From Flavobacterium marginilacus (GTDB lineage Bacteria; Bacteroidota; Bacteroidia; Flavobacteriales; Flavobacteriaceae), in NCBI RefSeq assembly GCF_026870155.1, contig NZ_CP113975.1, positions 4,526,001-4,590,000 of the forward strand: a stretch of DNA of 64,000 nucleotides, read 5' to 3'. Shown piece by piece: positions 1 through 8,174 of this stretch. The stretch's first letter is position 1; each line of letters opens with the position of its first letter. The notes below the pieces were generated by a model that saw nothing but the letters and a program-made list of their open reading frames with translations, had not been told where the DNA came from and did not search any database. The translations under genes were made by a program, and so were the position numbers.

Positions 1-2105
1 CCCGGGGTCCCGACGGAAAAATGTGGCTGCTGGACAATCGGACGCAAGCGCCTTCGGGTGCGGGATATGCTCTCGAAAACAGAGTTGTAATGAGTAAGGT
101 TTTACCTGAACTCAATAAAAAAACCTATCGAAAAAAGCTTTCACCCTACTTTAGCCAATTACAGCAAACCGTTGATTCATTAGGAAATAACTCCAATGAA
201 AATCCAAATGTGGTTTTCCTGACTCCCGGACCCGGAAACGAAACCTATTTTGAACACGTTTATCTTTCCTCTTATTTAGGCTATACTTTGGTTCAGGGAA
301 ATGATTTATTAGTCAGGGATGGTTTTGTCTGGCTGAAATCTATCGATCAATTGGAGCGGGTTGATGTAATTATCAAAAGACTGGATGACGTATGGTGTGA
401 TCCGCTGGAACTACGCAGAGATTCTCTCCTTGGAATTCCCGGTTTACTGCAGGTAATCCGTTTAGGAAATGTTTCCGTTGTGAATCCTCCCGGAACCAGT
501 ATTTTAGAAAATTACGGCTTAATGGCTTTTATGCAGAATGCCTGTAAATTTCTGCTGAAAGAACCTTTATTAATCAGCTCGATAGCTACTTGGTGGTGCG
601 GACACAGCAAAGAATTGGATTATGTTTTAACCAATCTGCCCAAATTAATCATAAAAAAAACCAATCGAAAACAAGGCTTCAGATCAATTTATGCCCGTTT
701 ACTAGACAAAGAACAGCTTGAAGAATTAAAAAATCTGATTCAAAAAAATCCTAAAGAATATGTCGCTCAGGAAGAAGTGAGTTTATCCACAACTCCTGCA
801 TTTATAAATGGAACTATAGAGCCCCGATATGCTGCAATCCGTGCTTTTTTGATAGCAGACGGTGATGATTACCAAGTAATGCAGGGCGGTTTAACCAGAA
901 GTTCGGCGGTGAAAGACAAATTTGAAATTTCAAACCAATTAGGTGGCATTTCAAAAGACACTTGGATTATAACAGATGCTCCAACGGAATATCAGGAAAA
1001 ATCAGTTGAACGAAAAAACACTAACAACCAGCTTAATAATTCGCTGACGAGCCGAAATGCCGAAAATTTATTTTGGTTAGGCCGCTTGTGCGAAAGAACG
1101 ATGGCTTTGCGCAGTTTTCTGAAAATCATTCTGAACAGACTCAACGAAAATGTAGTCAAACACGGCAATGAACAGCCTGAGTTTTTAGTCGTTTTATTAA
1201 AATCACTGACACATCTTACGCAGACTTATCCAGGATTTGTTGGAAAAGAAGCTAAAGGCGGAGAAGTATTTGATAACGAAGCTATTTTTGTAAATCCAAT
1301 TACAGAACTCCTTCTGCTGATTAATGATTCCAAAAAAACAGGTTCGGTCGTTTATAATATGCAGTCATTGCTCAACACGATTAACCAGGTTAGCGAAAAA
1401 TGGAACAACGACACCCGACAGATTATTAATTTACTGGAAGACATTCATTTTACGCTTAAAAAAACCAATAACATCAATCATGTAAATCATTCTTTAGATA
1501 AACTGCACATTCGTCTTTTTTCATTTTATGGAAATATTTACGAAACACTGCCTCGTGACAATGGTTTCTATCTGATGGAAGCCGGGAAAAATGTAGAACG
1601 GATTTTATCGTTGATTTCGGTTTTCCGTAGTGCTTTCAATTATAAAAAAGCCGAGGAAGACGAAGCTGTTCTTATGGAAGCCATATTAGAAAATCATCAT
1701 TTACTGGCGCAGTACCGAAATATATACAAATCGCATTTGAGTCTAAAAGCCGTAATTAATATGGTGTTTTTAGAGAAAAACTTAACGTACACACTTTCTT
1801 TTTTGCTAAACACTCTCACTCATTATCTTTCTAAATTACCAAAGACCAATGAGCCAAACCGATTAAGCATTGCCGAAAAATCAGCTTTGAAAGCCAGTAC
1901 AATTATCAACTTAATTGATGCAGACAGTCTGATACAAGTTGATGAAAAAACACAATTCCGACCAGAGTTAGACCAGACGCTTTCGGATGTTTTTGAACTG
2001 ATGTGCGATGTTTCCAATAATTTATCCAGCCTATATTTTAATCATTCTGTAATCCAGCATTCCGTTTTAGATACACTTAAAAATAGCGAATCCGATGAAA
2101 TATAA
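1..2105 (+). CDS. Circularly permuted ATP-grasp / alpha-E fusion protein (5' end outside window)
   Basis: The reading frame is already open at the first bases of the window and continues through the first ATG at 21, so the true start lies upstream and this is the 3' part of a longer gene. Roughly the first 330 visible residues look like the C-terminal part of a circularly permuted ATP-grasp (DUF404/DUF407) domain. From about residue 345 a helical alpha-E (DUF403) domain begins, with the typical SRNAENLFWLGR entry. Such proteins are predicted amide-bond ligases (family knowledge); the substrate is unknown. The gene overlaps the transglutaminase-like gene at 2095 by 11 nt, so the two are probably translationally coupled and work on the same peptide or amide product (inference). 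Confidence 0.85.
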   Translation, partial: RGPDGKMWLLDNRTQAPSGAGYALENRVVMSKVLPELNKKTYRKKLSPYFSQLQQTVDSLGNNSNENPNVVFLTPGPGNETYFEHVYLSSYLGYTLVQGNDLLVRDGFVWLKSIDQLERVDVIIKRLDDVWCDPLELRRDSLLGIPGLLQVIRLGNVSVVNPPGTSILENYGLMAFMQNACKFLLKEPLLISSIATWWCGHSKELDYVLTNLPKLIIKKTNRKQGFRSIYARLLDKEQLEELKNLIQKNPKEYVAQEEVSLSTTPAFINGTIEPRYAAIRAFLIADGDDYQVMQGGLTRSSAVKDKFEISNQLGGISKDTWIITDAPTEYQEKSVERKNTNNQLNNSLTSRNAENLFWLGRLCERTMALRSFLKIILNRLNENVVKHGNEQPEFLVVLLKSLTHLTQTYPGFVGKEAKGGEVFDNEAIFVNPITELLLLINDSKKTGSVVYNMQSLLNTINQVSEKWNNDTRQIINLLEDIHFTLKKTNNINHVNHSLDKLHIRLFSFYGNIYETLPRDNGFYLMEAGKNVERILSLISVFRSAFNYKKAEEDEAVLMEAILENHHLLAQYRNIYKSHLSLKAVINMVFLEKNLTYTLSFLLNTLTHYLSKLPKTNEPNRLSIAEKSALKASTIINLIDADSLIQVDEKTQFRPELDQTLSDVFELMCDVSNNLSSLYFNHSVIQHSVLDTLKNSESDEI

Positions 2106-2967
2106 ACTAAAACATCAGACACTTTATACCTACATCAATGAGGTTCACAATTACCAGAGTATTTTGTGTCTTCAGCCTCAGAATTCTGCGAAACAGATAT
2201 GCAAAAATTTCAAGATAGAAATTGAGCCAAAACCCTCTAAAATATATTCCCGCACGGATTATTTTGGAAATATTCAGCATTATTTTTCGCTTCATCAATC
2301 GCATAAATCACTAAAAGTTACTGTTTCGAGTGAAGTCGAAGTATTGAAAAATGCGACACAGCTAACTTTAAATCCAATAACCTGCGAAGAAGCCAGATTA
2401 AAATTCACAACAGACCGCGCACTCAAAATTGAAGTTCTGCAATATCAATTACCAAGTCAATTTATCACTTGGGACGACGAAATCACCGCTTTTGCCGAAA
2501 GCTGTCTGCTTCCAAAGATCCCTCTTTTTGAAGCAGTATTAAATTTAATTAAAAAAATATATACTGATTTTCAGTTCAAATCTGGCTCTACCAATGTCAA
2601 TACGCCACTAAAAACAGTTCTCAAAGAACGAAGAGGTGTCTGTCAGGATTTCTCTCATCTGGCAATTGCCAGTCTACGGAGCGTGGGGATTCCTGCGCGT
2701 TACGTAAGCGGCTATATTGAAACATTACCGCCAGTGGGCAGACCAAAATTAGAAGGTTCAGACGCTTCGCACGCTTGGATATCGGTCTATATTCCAGAAA
2801 TGGGCTGGTGCGAGTTTGACCCAACTAATAATATGATTCCGCAGCAGCGCCATATCGTAACCGCTTATGGAAGAGATTTTGCCGATGTGTCACCGATGAA
2901 AGGAATTATTTTTAGTACCGGCGATCATAAAGTAAAAGTTGAGGTTGATGTAATACCTGTGATTTGA
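2095..2967 (+). CDS. Transglutaminase-like cysteine peptidase family protein
   Basis: A 290-aa protein with an N-terminal beta-rich domain (about residues 1-80), usual in bacterial transglutaminase-like proteins, and a transglutaminase core at about 140-260. The catalytic triad is visible: Cys183 in RRGVCQDF, His226 in DASHAW and Asp242 in FDPTNN. No signal peptide is seen, so it is probably cytoplasmic. Its start overlaps the end of the ATP-grasp/alpha-E gene. This pairing recurs in many bacteria, where it is predicted to make and cleave or modify amide-linked peptides (family knowledge). Whether this enzyme acts as a peptidase, amidase or transferase cannot be told from sequence. Confidence 0.88.
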   Translation: MKYKLKHQTLYTYINEVHNYQSILCLQPQNSAKQICKNFKIEIEPKPSKIYSRTDYFGNIQHYFSLHQSHKSLKVTVSSEVEVLKNATQLTLNPITCEEARLKFTTDRALKIEVLQYQLPSQFITWDDEITAFAESCLLPKIPLFEAVLNLIKKIYTDFQFKSGSTNVNTPLKTVLKERRGVCQDFSHLAIASLRSVGIPARYVSGYIETLPPVGRPKLEGSDASHAWISVYIPEMGWCEFDPTNNMIPQQRHIVTAYGRDFADVSPMKGIIFSTGDHKVKVEVDVIPVI

Positions 2968-3064
2968 TTTTTTAATTGAAATTTTATAACAATTTCTTAT
3001 TTTGGTACAAACTCTCTCCTCTATAGTTTTTATAACTTCGTCCATAATAGTAGTATAACATTAA

Positions 3065-3976
3065 AATTATTTAATACAAAAGATTATCAAAAAGCATCCA
3101 CTTTTAACGCCTGGAAAAGCTTCTGTTCTTGATCAAGATACAGCTAATGCTTTGTTTTCAGAAATTAAAAAATCGGGGCTTCCTTTTGGCTATCAGCAGG
3201 CTAACTGTCATAATATTTCGCATTACATCAGACTGTTATTAGCATCGAAAGGATGTTATTGTGCCAAAATCTGGGTTTTTGCCCCTGTTGTTTATTCTTC
3301 TACAAACAGCCGACAGATTTCTTTTATTGATAAAAAAAATAGCTCTCCAACCGGAACAATCGATTGGGGTTATCATGTGGCTCCTGTAATTGAGGTCAAA
3401 ATTAATGGCAAGGCACGCAAAATGGTTATTGACGTGGGATTATTTCCAAATGGAATTGTTAGATACAGGACTTGGCTTGCCAAATTAAACACCAAAAAAC
3501 TTATTTATTTAATTATGGATTCTGAATGGTATTTATACAATTCTTCTATCCTTACAAATGCACAGCTTCAAACTGATACTAATGAATCGAATGAAAATCA
3601 GCCTAATATAAAACTTCCTGATTGGTTTTCGGACAAACATATTACTGATTTTTTTAAGTATGAAGAAGATGCTTTGGAACAGCATTGGATAGAAAAAGGA
3701 TTGGCGGTGAACGAAACAGCTATGACTTTTTATGATACCGAAATCAAACCCATTCTTGATTCAGAACAGCATCAGGAATTAGCTGCTGATTATAAAATGC
3801 TGGCTGGAAATGTTTTTAATTTTGAAACCGTTTTTAGAGACAATAACTGGAACTACGAGATGGATAACGATTTTCAGCTGAAACATCAGGAGATCATCTC
3901 TAAATACCGTGAGATTTATTCTTCGAATCTCAATAAGTGGCTGGAAAAATTCTCTTTGATAGAAACTTTTAATTAG
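3065..3976 (+). CDS. Protein-glutaminase-like deamidase, start unresolved
   Basis: The segment translated from the TTG at 3152 resembles Chryseobacterium protein-glutaminase. It has Cys19 in a NCHNIS context, His75 in WGYHVAP and Asp94 in VIDVGLF, in the order and approximate spacing of the known Cys-His-Asp triad. These enzymes deamidate protein-bound glutamine. The match extends upstream of 3152: the frame reads back through ANALF to a stop at 3062-3064, and no ATG or GTG lies in between. Coordinates therefore give the maximal open frame. No signal peptide is present, although the characterised enzyme is secreted. About 130 residues of unrecognised charged sequence follow the catalytic part. 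It may use a rare start codon or be a 5'-truncated gene. Confidence 0.65.
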   Translation, partial: NYLIQKIIKKHPLLTPGKASVLDQDTANALFSEIKKSGLPFGYQQANCHNISHYIRLLLASKGCYCAKIWVFAPVVYSSTNSRQISFIDKKNSSPTGTIDWGYHVAPVIEVKINGKARKMVIDVGLFPNGIVRYRTWLAKLNTKKLIYLIMDSEWYLYNSSILTNAQLQTDTNESNENQPNIKLPDWFSDKHITDFFKYEEDALEQHWIEKGLAVNETAMTFYDTEIKPILDSEQHQELAADYKMLAGNVFNFETVFRDNNWNYEMDNDFQLKHQEIISKYREIYSSNLNKWLEKFSLIETFN

Positions 3977-4082
3977 AACTTAGAAGTGGATTATTATCTC
4001 CAATGGATGAAATTATTGGTTATCATTGAATCTTGGATTGTTTTTTTTGAATGATTACAAAAAAAGCAAAAATATTTCCTTT

Positions 4083-4151
4083 GAGCCCGATAGAAGTAAA
4101 AATCCTTGTGAAACCAGGGTTCGGTTCACAAGATTGTAACGGATAGCGGGA
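4083..4151 (+). ncRNA. Structured RNA-like element, copy A (resembles Flavo-1 motif)
   Basis: The element starts GAGCCCGAT and ends AGCGGGA, so its ends can pair (CCC with GGG). Inside is a perfect 8-bp hairpin, 4105-4112 with 4125-4132. Copy B at 12135-12205 on the other strand shares the flanking conserved blocks (GAGCCC, GAAG, AAAATCCTT, AAGATT, AGCGGGA) but has a different, still fully paired hairpin. From memory this resembles the Flavo-1 RNA motif of Bacteroidota; that identity was not checked. Function is unknown. Confidence 0.6.
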
Positions 4152-4288
4152 CTAATGCTGGCTGAAAATACCTAATCTTTCTGCTCCAAAAATTAATAAT
4201 AGAATCCAATTTGAAAATCACTCACTAAATTAATACTATCGTTTTTATTTCTTAATCTAGGTTAAGTGTCCCTTCGGCAGTATCGCTG

Positions 4289-4296
4289 TAAATTTG
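4289..4296 (+). promoter_or_regulatory. TAnnTTTG promoter box of the YceI gene
   Basis: TAAATTTG lies 47 nt before the YceI start and matches the Bacteroidota -7 consensus. No clear TTG -33 element is seen at the expected spacing. Confidence 0.55.
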
Positions 4297-4343
4297 CCTT
4301 ATCAAAATGAAACAAATAAATTTTAATTAATAAAAATAAAATT

Positions 4344-4871
4344 ATGGCAGCTACAAAATGGGCAATTGACCCAACACACTCAGAAATTGGTTTTAAAGTA
4401 AAACACATGATGTTTACTAATGTTTCAGGTACATTTGGAACTTATGATGCATCAATCACAACTGAAGATGACAACTTCGAAAATGCAGGAATTGAATTTT
4501 CGGCAGATATCAATTCAATCAATACTAATAACACTGATAGAGACAATCACTTGAAAAGCGGTGACTTTTTTGATGCTGAAAATCATCCAAAACTGACTTT
4601 CAAAGCAACATCTTTCACTAAAGAGGGTGATGATTATGAACTGACTGGAGATTTAACTTTAAGAGGCATAACAAAATCAGTGAAATTCCCAGCTAAATTC
4701 AGTGGATTAATGAAAGATCCATGGGGAAATACTAAAGCAGGATTGAATATTTCCAGCAAAATAAACCGTAAAGACTGGGGATTGAACTGGAATTCAGCTC
4801 TAGAAACCGGCGGTGTTTTAGTAGGTGAAGAAGTAAAACTGAATATCGAACTGCAATTGATAAAATTATAA
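4344..4871 (+). CDS. YceI family protein
   Basis: A 175-aa protein with the YceI lipocalin-like beta-barrel signature: N-terminal KWAIDPTHSEIGFKVKHM, then DFFDAENHPKLTF and a C-terminal DWGLNWN region. YceI proteins bind polyprenoid or other amphiphilic lipids in a closed barrel. This copy has no signal peptide, so it is probably cytoplasmic, unlike periplasmic E. coli YceI. It is a single gene between its own TAnnTTTG box and a strong hairpin terminator. The ligand and role are unknown. Confidence 0.9.
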   Translation: MAATKWAIDPTHSEIGFKVKHMMFTNVSGTFGTYDASITTEDDNFENAGIEFSADINSINTNNTDRDNHLKSGDFFDAENHPKLTFKATSFTKEGDDYELTGDLTLRGITKSVKFPAKFSGLMKDPWGNTKAGLNISSKINRKDWGLNWNSALETGGVLVGEEVKLNIELQLIKL

Positions 4872-4902
4872 TTCATTCTGCAAACTGATTTTCTATACAT
4901 AC

Positions 4903-4945
4903 AAAACCTCCATACTTTATTTGCAAGTATGGAGGTTTTGTTTTA
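4903..4945 (+). terminator. Rho-independent terminator after the YceI gene
   Basis: A perfect 14-bp stem (4903-4916 with 4926-4939) with a 9-nt loop is followed by a T-rich tract. The A-rich 5' side could also let it work on the minus strand. Confidence 0.85.
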
Positions 4946-4960
4946 TGTCAATTTTATCTT

Positions 4961-4992
4961 TTGACATAAATCCTAAAAAAACACTATTTTTG
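4961..4992 (+). promoter_or_regulatory. fabD promoter
   Basis: TTG at 4961-4963 and TATTTTTG at 4985-4992 are separated by 21 nt, matching the Bacteroidota -33/-7 pattern. The box is 52 nt upstream of the fabD start. Confidence 0.7.
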
Positions 4993-5044
4993 CATCCGAT
5001 TTCAAATTTCACAACTTGAAACCTTAAACTTTAAACAGGATTTT

Positions 5045-5917
5045 ATGAAAGCATACGTATTTCCAGGTCAGGGTGCACAATTCACAGGAATGGGCAAAGA
5101 CTTATATGAAAACTCACCATTAGCAAAGGAATTATTCGAAAAAGCAAATGATATTTTAGGTTTCCGCATTACAGACATTATGTTTGAAGGTACAGCCGAA
5201 GAATTGAAAGAAACCAAAGTTACACAGCCGGCGGTTTTCTTGCACTCGGTTATTTTGGCTAAAACTCTGCAAGATTTCAAACCAGAAATGGTTGCAGGAC
5301 ATTCTTTGGGCGAATTTTCAGCATTGGTTGCCAACGGCGCTTTGTCATTTGAAGACGGGCTGAAATTAGTTTCTCAAAGAGCTTTAGCAATGCAGAAAGC
5401 CTGTGAAATAACACCTTCTACAATGGCTGCAGTTCTTGGACTGGCAGATAATATCGTTGAAGAAGTATGCGCTTCTATCGACGGAGTTGTAGTTGCTGCT
5501 AATTACAACTGCCCAGGGCAATTAGTAATCTCAGGAGAATTTTCTGCAGTAGAAAAAGCCTGCGAAGCAATGAAAGCTGCAGGTGCAAAACGAGCGCTAT
5601 TATTACCTGTTGGAGGAGCTTTTCACTCACCAATGATGGAACCGGCAAGAGAAGAATTGGCTGCAGCTATTGAAGCTACGACATTCTCTGCTCCTATCTG
5701 CCCAGTATATCAAAACGTAACTGCATCAGCCGTTTCGGATGCTGACGAGATCAAGAAAAACTTAATCATTCAATTGACTGCTCCTGTAAAATGGACACAA
5801 TCTGTACAGCAGATGATTGCTGACGGTGCGGCTTTGTTTACCGAAGTTGGTCCTGGAAAAGTTTTGACTGGATTAATCGGAAAAATTAATAAAGAAGCTG
5901 CTACAGCGAACGCTTAA
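5045..5917 (+). CDS. fabD: Malonyl-CoA:acyl carrier protein transacylase FabD
   Basis: A 290-aa acyltransferase that loads malonyl groups onto acyl carrier protein to start fatty acid elongation in the cytoplasm. The N-terminal FPGQGAQ motif, the nucleophile Ser87 in GHSLGEFS and the second catalytic residue His194 in GAFHSP are all present. Length is normal for the family. It stands alone, away from other fab genes, with its own promoter and a downstream hairpin shared with the convergent small gene. Confidence 0.96.
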   Translation: MKAYVFPGQGAQFTGMGKDLYENSPLAKELFEKANDILGFRITDIMFEGTAEELKETKVTQPAVFLHSVILAKTLQDFKPEMVAGHSLGEFSALVANGALSFEDGLKLVSQRALAMQKACEITPSTMAAVLGLADNIVEEVCASIDGVVVAANYNCPGQLVISGEFSAVEKACEAMKAAGAKRALLLPVGGAFHSPMMEPAREELAAAIEATTFSAPICPVYQNVTASAVSDADEIKKNLIIQLTAPVKWTQSVQQMIADGAALFTEVGPGKVLTGLIGKINKEAATANA

Positions 5918-5954
5918 ATTCAGATTGCAGACTGCAATTATTGTTATAAAAACA

Positions 5955-5995
5955 GAATCCTCATGAACTTAACTTATGTTTGTGGGGATTTTTTG
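5955..5995. terminator. Probable bidirectional terminator between fabD and the 61-aa gene
   Basis: An imperfect stem pairs AATCCTCA with TGGGGATT and is flanked by A-rich and T-rich tracts. It lies between convergent genes and could stop transcription in both directions. Confidence 0.6.
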
Positions 5996-6051
5996 TTTTA
6001 CTGTACAGATGCACTGCGGTGTATCTCTACATTTTATTTACCCCACCAGCT

Positions 6052-6237
6052 TCAAATTCTTTTATGCATTTCCGCTTTGGCTTCTTCTGCAGTATAGCCA
6101 TTTTTAAATTCTTCATCAAATTCAAAAGTATCCCTATCAATCCCTTTGAATTTAATTTTATAAGATTCGTAAGCCACAGAAGGCTCTTCTACTTTATTTT
6201 TTTTCGAATTTTCTTTTTTAGGATTCATGACTTTCAT
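6052..6237 (-). CDS. Small hypothetical protein, 61 aa
   Basis: A short, highly charged protein with a lysine-rich N-terminus (MNPKKENSKKNK) and an acidic, helix-favouring C-terminal half ending NGYTAEEAKAEMHKRI. The second Met (residue 4) is an alternative start. There is no membrane segment or known motif. Codon use resembles its neighbours and it sits between two hairpin terminators on the minus strand, which favours a real gene. The overlapping plus-strand frame is Phe-rich and looks like its shadow. Function is unknown. Confidence 0.6.
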   Translation of the reverse strand: MKVMNPKKENSKKNKVEEPSVAYESYKIKFKGIDRDTFEFDEEFKNGYTAEEAKAEMHKRI

Positions 6238-6274
6238 TTTAACATAACGAATTTACAACTAATTAATTAAAACA

Positions 6275-6320
6275 AAAAATCCCAAACTATCAGACTGATA
6301 ATTTGGGATTTTTGTTTTAA
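6275..6320 (-). terminator. Hairpin terminator downstream of the SnoaL-like gene
   Basis: A stem of about 10 bp (AAATCCCAAA with TTTGGGATTT), extended by a CTATCAG/CTGATA pairing, is flanked by T/A tracts. It lies just after the minus-strand gene that ends at 6331. Confidence 0.75.
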
Positions 6321-6330
6321 ATTTTAATGT

Positions 6331-6774
6331 TTATAAAGGCAATTTATAAGCTTGTCTGGCAATTAATAACCATTTGTTTTTTTGTTTCTGCCAAATAAGC
6401 ATTACACCAATTTTTATATCTTTATCTACTCCGCCGTCTTTGGTATGAGCAGCTAAATTGTGACGTACAATTGCTGCATCGCCCACAATTTCAATAGTCT
6501 GGTTTTGAAATTCAATTGTGACAAAATCAGATTCTCCATTCACGATTTTTTCGATGAACACAGCCTGATTTTGAATATTACCGCTGGAATGTCCGTAACT
6601 TAAACTTTCAGAAGTTAGTTCTTTCAGTTTTTTACCATCAGCATCGATCATTGCCAGACGCAGCGTCTCCACACGGGAAGCCACTGCTGTTTCTTCATTG
6701 GATTTGGAACTATTTTGAGAAAAACCTATAGACTGAAATAAAACTGCGGTAAGAATTATAAAGACATATCTCAT
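6331..6774 (-). CDS. Secreted SnoaL/DUF4440-like protein
   Basis: A 147-aa protein with an N-terminal signal peptide (hydrophobic stretch ending in GFSQ, about residues 1-19) and a nuclear transport factor 2-like fold implied by the pattern RVETLRLAMIDADGKKLKELTSESLSYGHSSG and a C-terminal WLLIARQAYKL. SnoaL/DUF4440 proteins in this class are small cone-shaped barrels of varied or unknown function. It probably acts in the periplasm. It lies 6 nt after the aminotransferase gene on the same strand and is probably co-transcribed with it, though a functional link is not evident. Confidence 0.8.
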   Translation of the reverse strand: MRYVFIILTAVLFQSIGFSQNSSKSNEETAVASRVETLRLAMIDADGKKLKELTSESLSYGHSSGNIQNQAVFIEKIVNGESDFVTIEFQNQTIEIVGDAAIVRHNLAAHTKDGGVDKDIKIGVMLIWQKQKNKWLLIARQAYKLPL

Positions 6775-6780
6775 GCTGTT

Positions 6781-7911
6781 TTATTTTAAAAACTCCTTCA
6801 CACTGTCAGTTATAAATTTAATCTGCTCATCGTCCAATTCGGTGTGCATTGGCAATGCGATTACTTCTTTTACCAATTGATTTGTTACCGGAAAATCTTC
6901 TTCCTTATAACGTACATCCACGTATGCTTTTTGCGAATGCAGCGGAATTGGATAATAAATAGCACAAGGAATTCCTTTATCTAATAAATGCTGCATCAAT
7001 GCATCTCTATCGGCATCAATAATTCGAAGAACATATTGATGAAAAACGTGATCATCTCCATTTAAGTCAAATGCTGGAGTAACAATATTTTCATTTCCTT
7101 CAAAAGCTGCATTGTATTTTGAAGCTGCTAATCGGCGTGCCGTATTGTACTCGTTCAGGAAAGGTAGTTTTGCATTCAAGACTCCAGCCTGAATACTGTC
7201 CAATCTTGAATTTACTCCCACTACATCATGGTGGTAACGCTCGTACATTCCGTGATTAACGATTCCTCTTATTTTGTGCGCTAAAGCATCATCATTGGTA
7301 AAAATAGCACCGCCGTCACCATAACATCCTAAATTTTTTGAAGGAAAAAATGAAGTTGAACTTACATGACCAATAACCCCCGCTTTCTTTTTTGTTCCAT
7401 CAGCGAAAGTGTAATTAGCTCCGATAGCCTGCGCATTATCCTCAATTACATAGAGATTATGTTCTTTGGCAATTGCCATAATTTCATCCATATTGGCAGA
7501 ACGCCCAAACAAATGTACCGGCACAATTGCTTTTGTTTTTGGAGTAATGGCTTTTTTAATGGCTTCAATAGAAATATTCATATTTTCCACATCGACATCC
7601 ACCAATACTGGTGTCAGCTGCAATAAAGCAATAACTTCAACAGTGGCTGCAAAAGTAAAATCTGCAGTAATTACCTCGTCGCCTGGTTTTAAATCCAAGC
7701 CCATCATGGCAATCTGCAGCGCATCAGTTCCATTTGCACATGGAATTACGTGTTTTACATCTAAATATTCTTCGAGATTTTTTTGAAATAGATGAACCTG
7801 TGGTCCATTAATATAAGTATTAGTATCCAAAACTTCTTGGATAGAAGCGTTTACAGTTGCTGCAATTTTATCATATTGACTTTTCAAGTCAACCATTTGT
7901 ATTTTTTTCAT
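6781..7911 (-). CDS. DegT/DnrJ/EryC1/StrS family PLP aminotransferase
   Basis: A 376-aa fold-type I aminotransferase of the sugar-nucleotide type. The PLP-binding Lys192 lies in SFFPSKNLG, Asp158 in VIEDNAQA contacts the cofactor ring, and the N-terminal GTDALQIA phosphate-binding loop is present. Such enzymes transfer an amino group from glutamate to a keto-sugar nucleotide during surface polysaccharide or glycan synthesis. The exact sugar cannot be read from sequence. It is not inside a visible polysaccharide cluster, although waaA lies divergently upstream. Gene length is typical of the family. Confidence 0.92.
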   Translation of the reverse strand: MKKIQMVDLKSQYDKIAATVNASIQEVLDTNTYINGPQVHLFQKNLEEYLDVKHVIPCANGTDALQIAMMGLDLKPGDEVITADFTFAATVEVIALLQLTPVLVDVDVENMNISIEAIKKAITPKTKAIVPVHLFGRSANMDEIMAIAKEHNLYVIEDNAQAIGANYTFADGTKKKAGVIGHVSSTSFFPSKNLGCYGDGGAIFTNDDALAHKIRGIVNHGMYERYHHDVVGVNSRLDSIQAGVLNAKLPFLNEYNTARRLAASKYNAAFEGNENIVTPAFDLNGDDHVFHQYVLRIIDADRDALMQHLLDKGIPCAIYYPIPLHSQKAYVDVRYKEEDFPVTNQLVKEVIALPMHTELDDEQIKFITDSVKEFLK

Positions 7912-8174
7912 GTATTCTTTTTTAATATCCTATCTCTTAACAAGGATCAATTATATTGAGGCAAGCCCATCTTAAGCTTAAATTTTATTACAATTTAACA
8001 GCTTCAAGACAAGCACCACAAAAATAGTTATTTAATGAGTTTAAACCAATCAAACCCACAACAAAAAGTATTTTTTCGATGAAATAAAAAGCGGGTTCTT
8101 TATATCCAAAAGTTAAACTTTCTTTACGGGAGAAAATAATATAAAGAAAATGTATTTTTACAAAAAAATTACAA

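Larger units (their letters stand above)
3977..4343. other. Intergenic region of 367 bp
   Basis: No coding sequence was found here. It holds the structured RNA-like element at 4083-4151 and the promoter box of the YceI gene at 4289-4296. The rest is AT-rich sequence with nothing recognisable. Confidence 0.6.

Noticed and set aside
4083..4151. Riboswitch controlling the YceI gene
   Set aside because: The second copy lies antisense between rplY and pth and shows no shared gene type, and a promoter lies between copy A and the YceI gene.
5980..6270. Phe-rich 96-aa open frame on the plus strand
   Set aside because: It lies opposite the charged 61-aa gene and has Phe-rich sequence typical of the complement of Lys-rich coding. 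Treated as its shadow.
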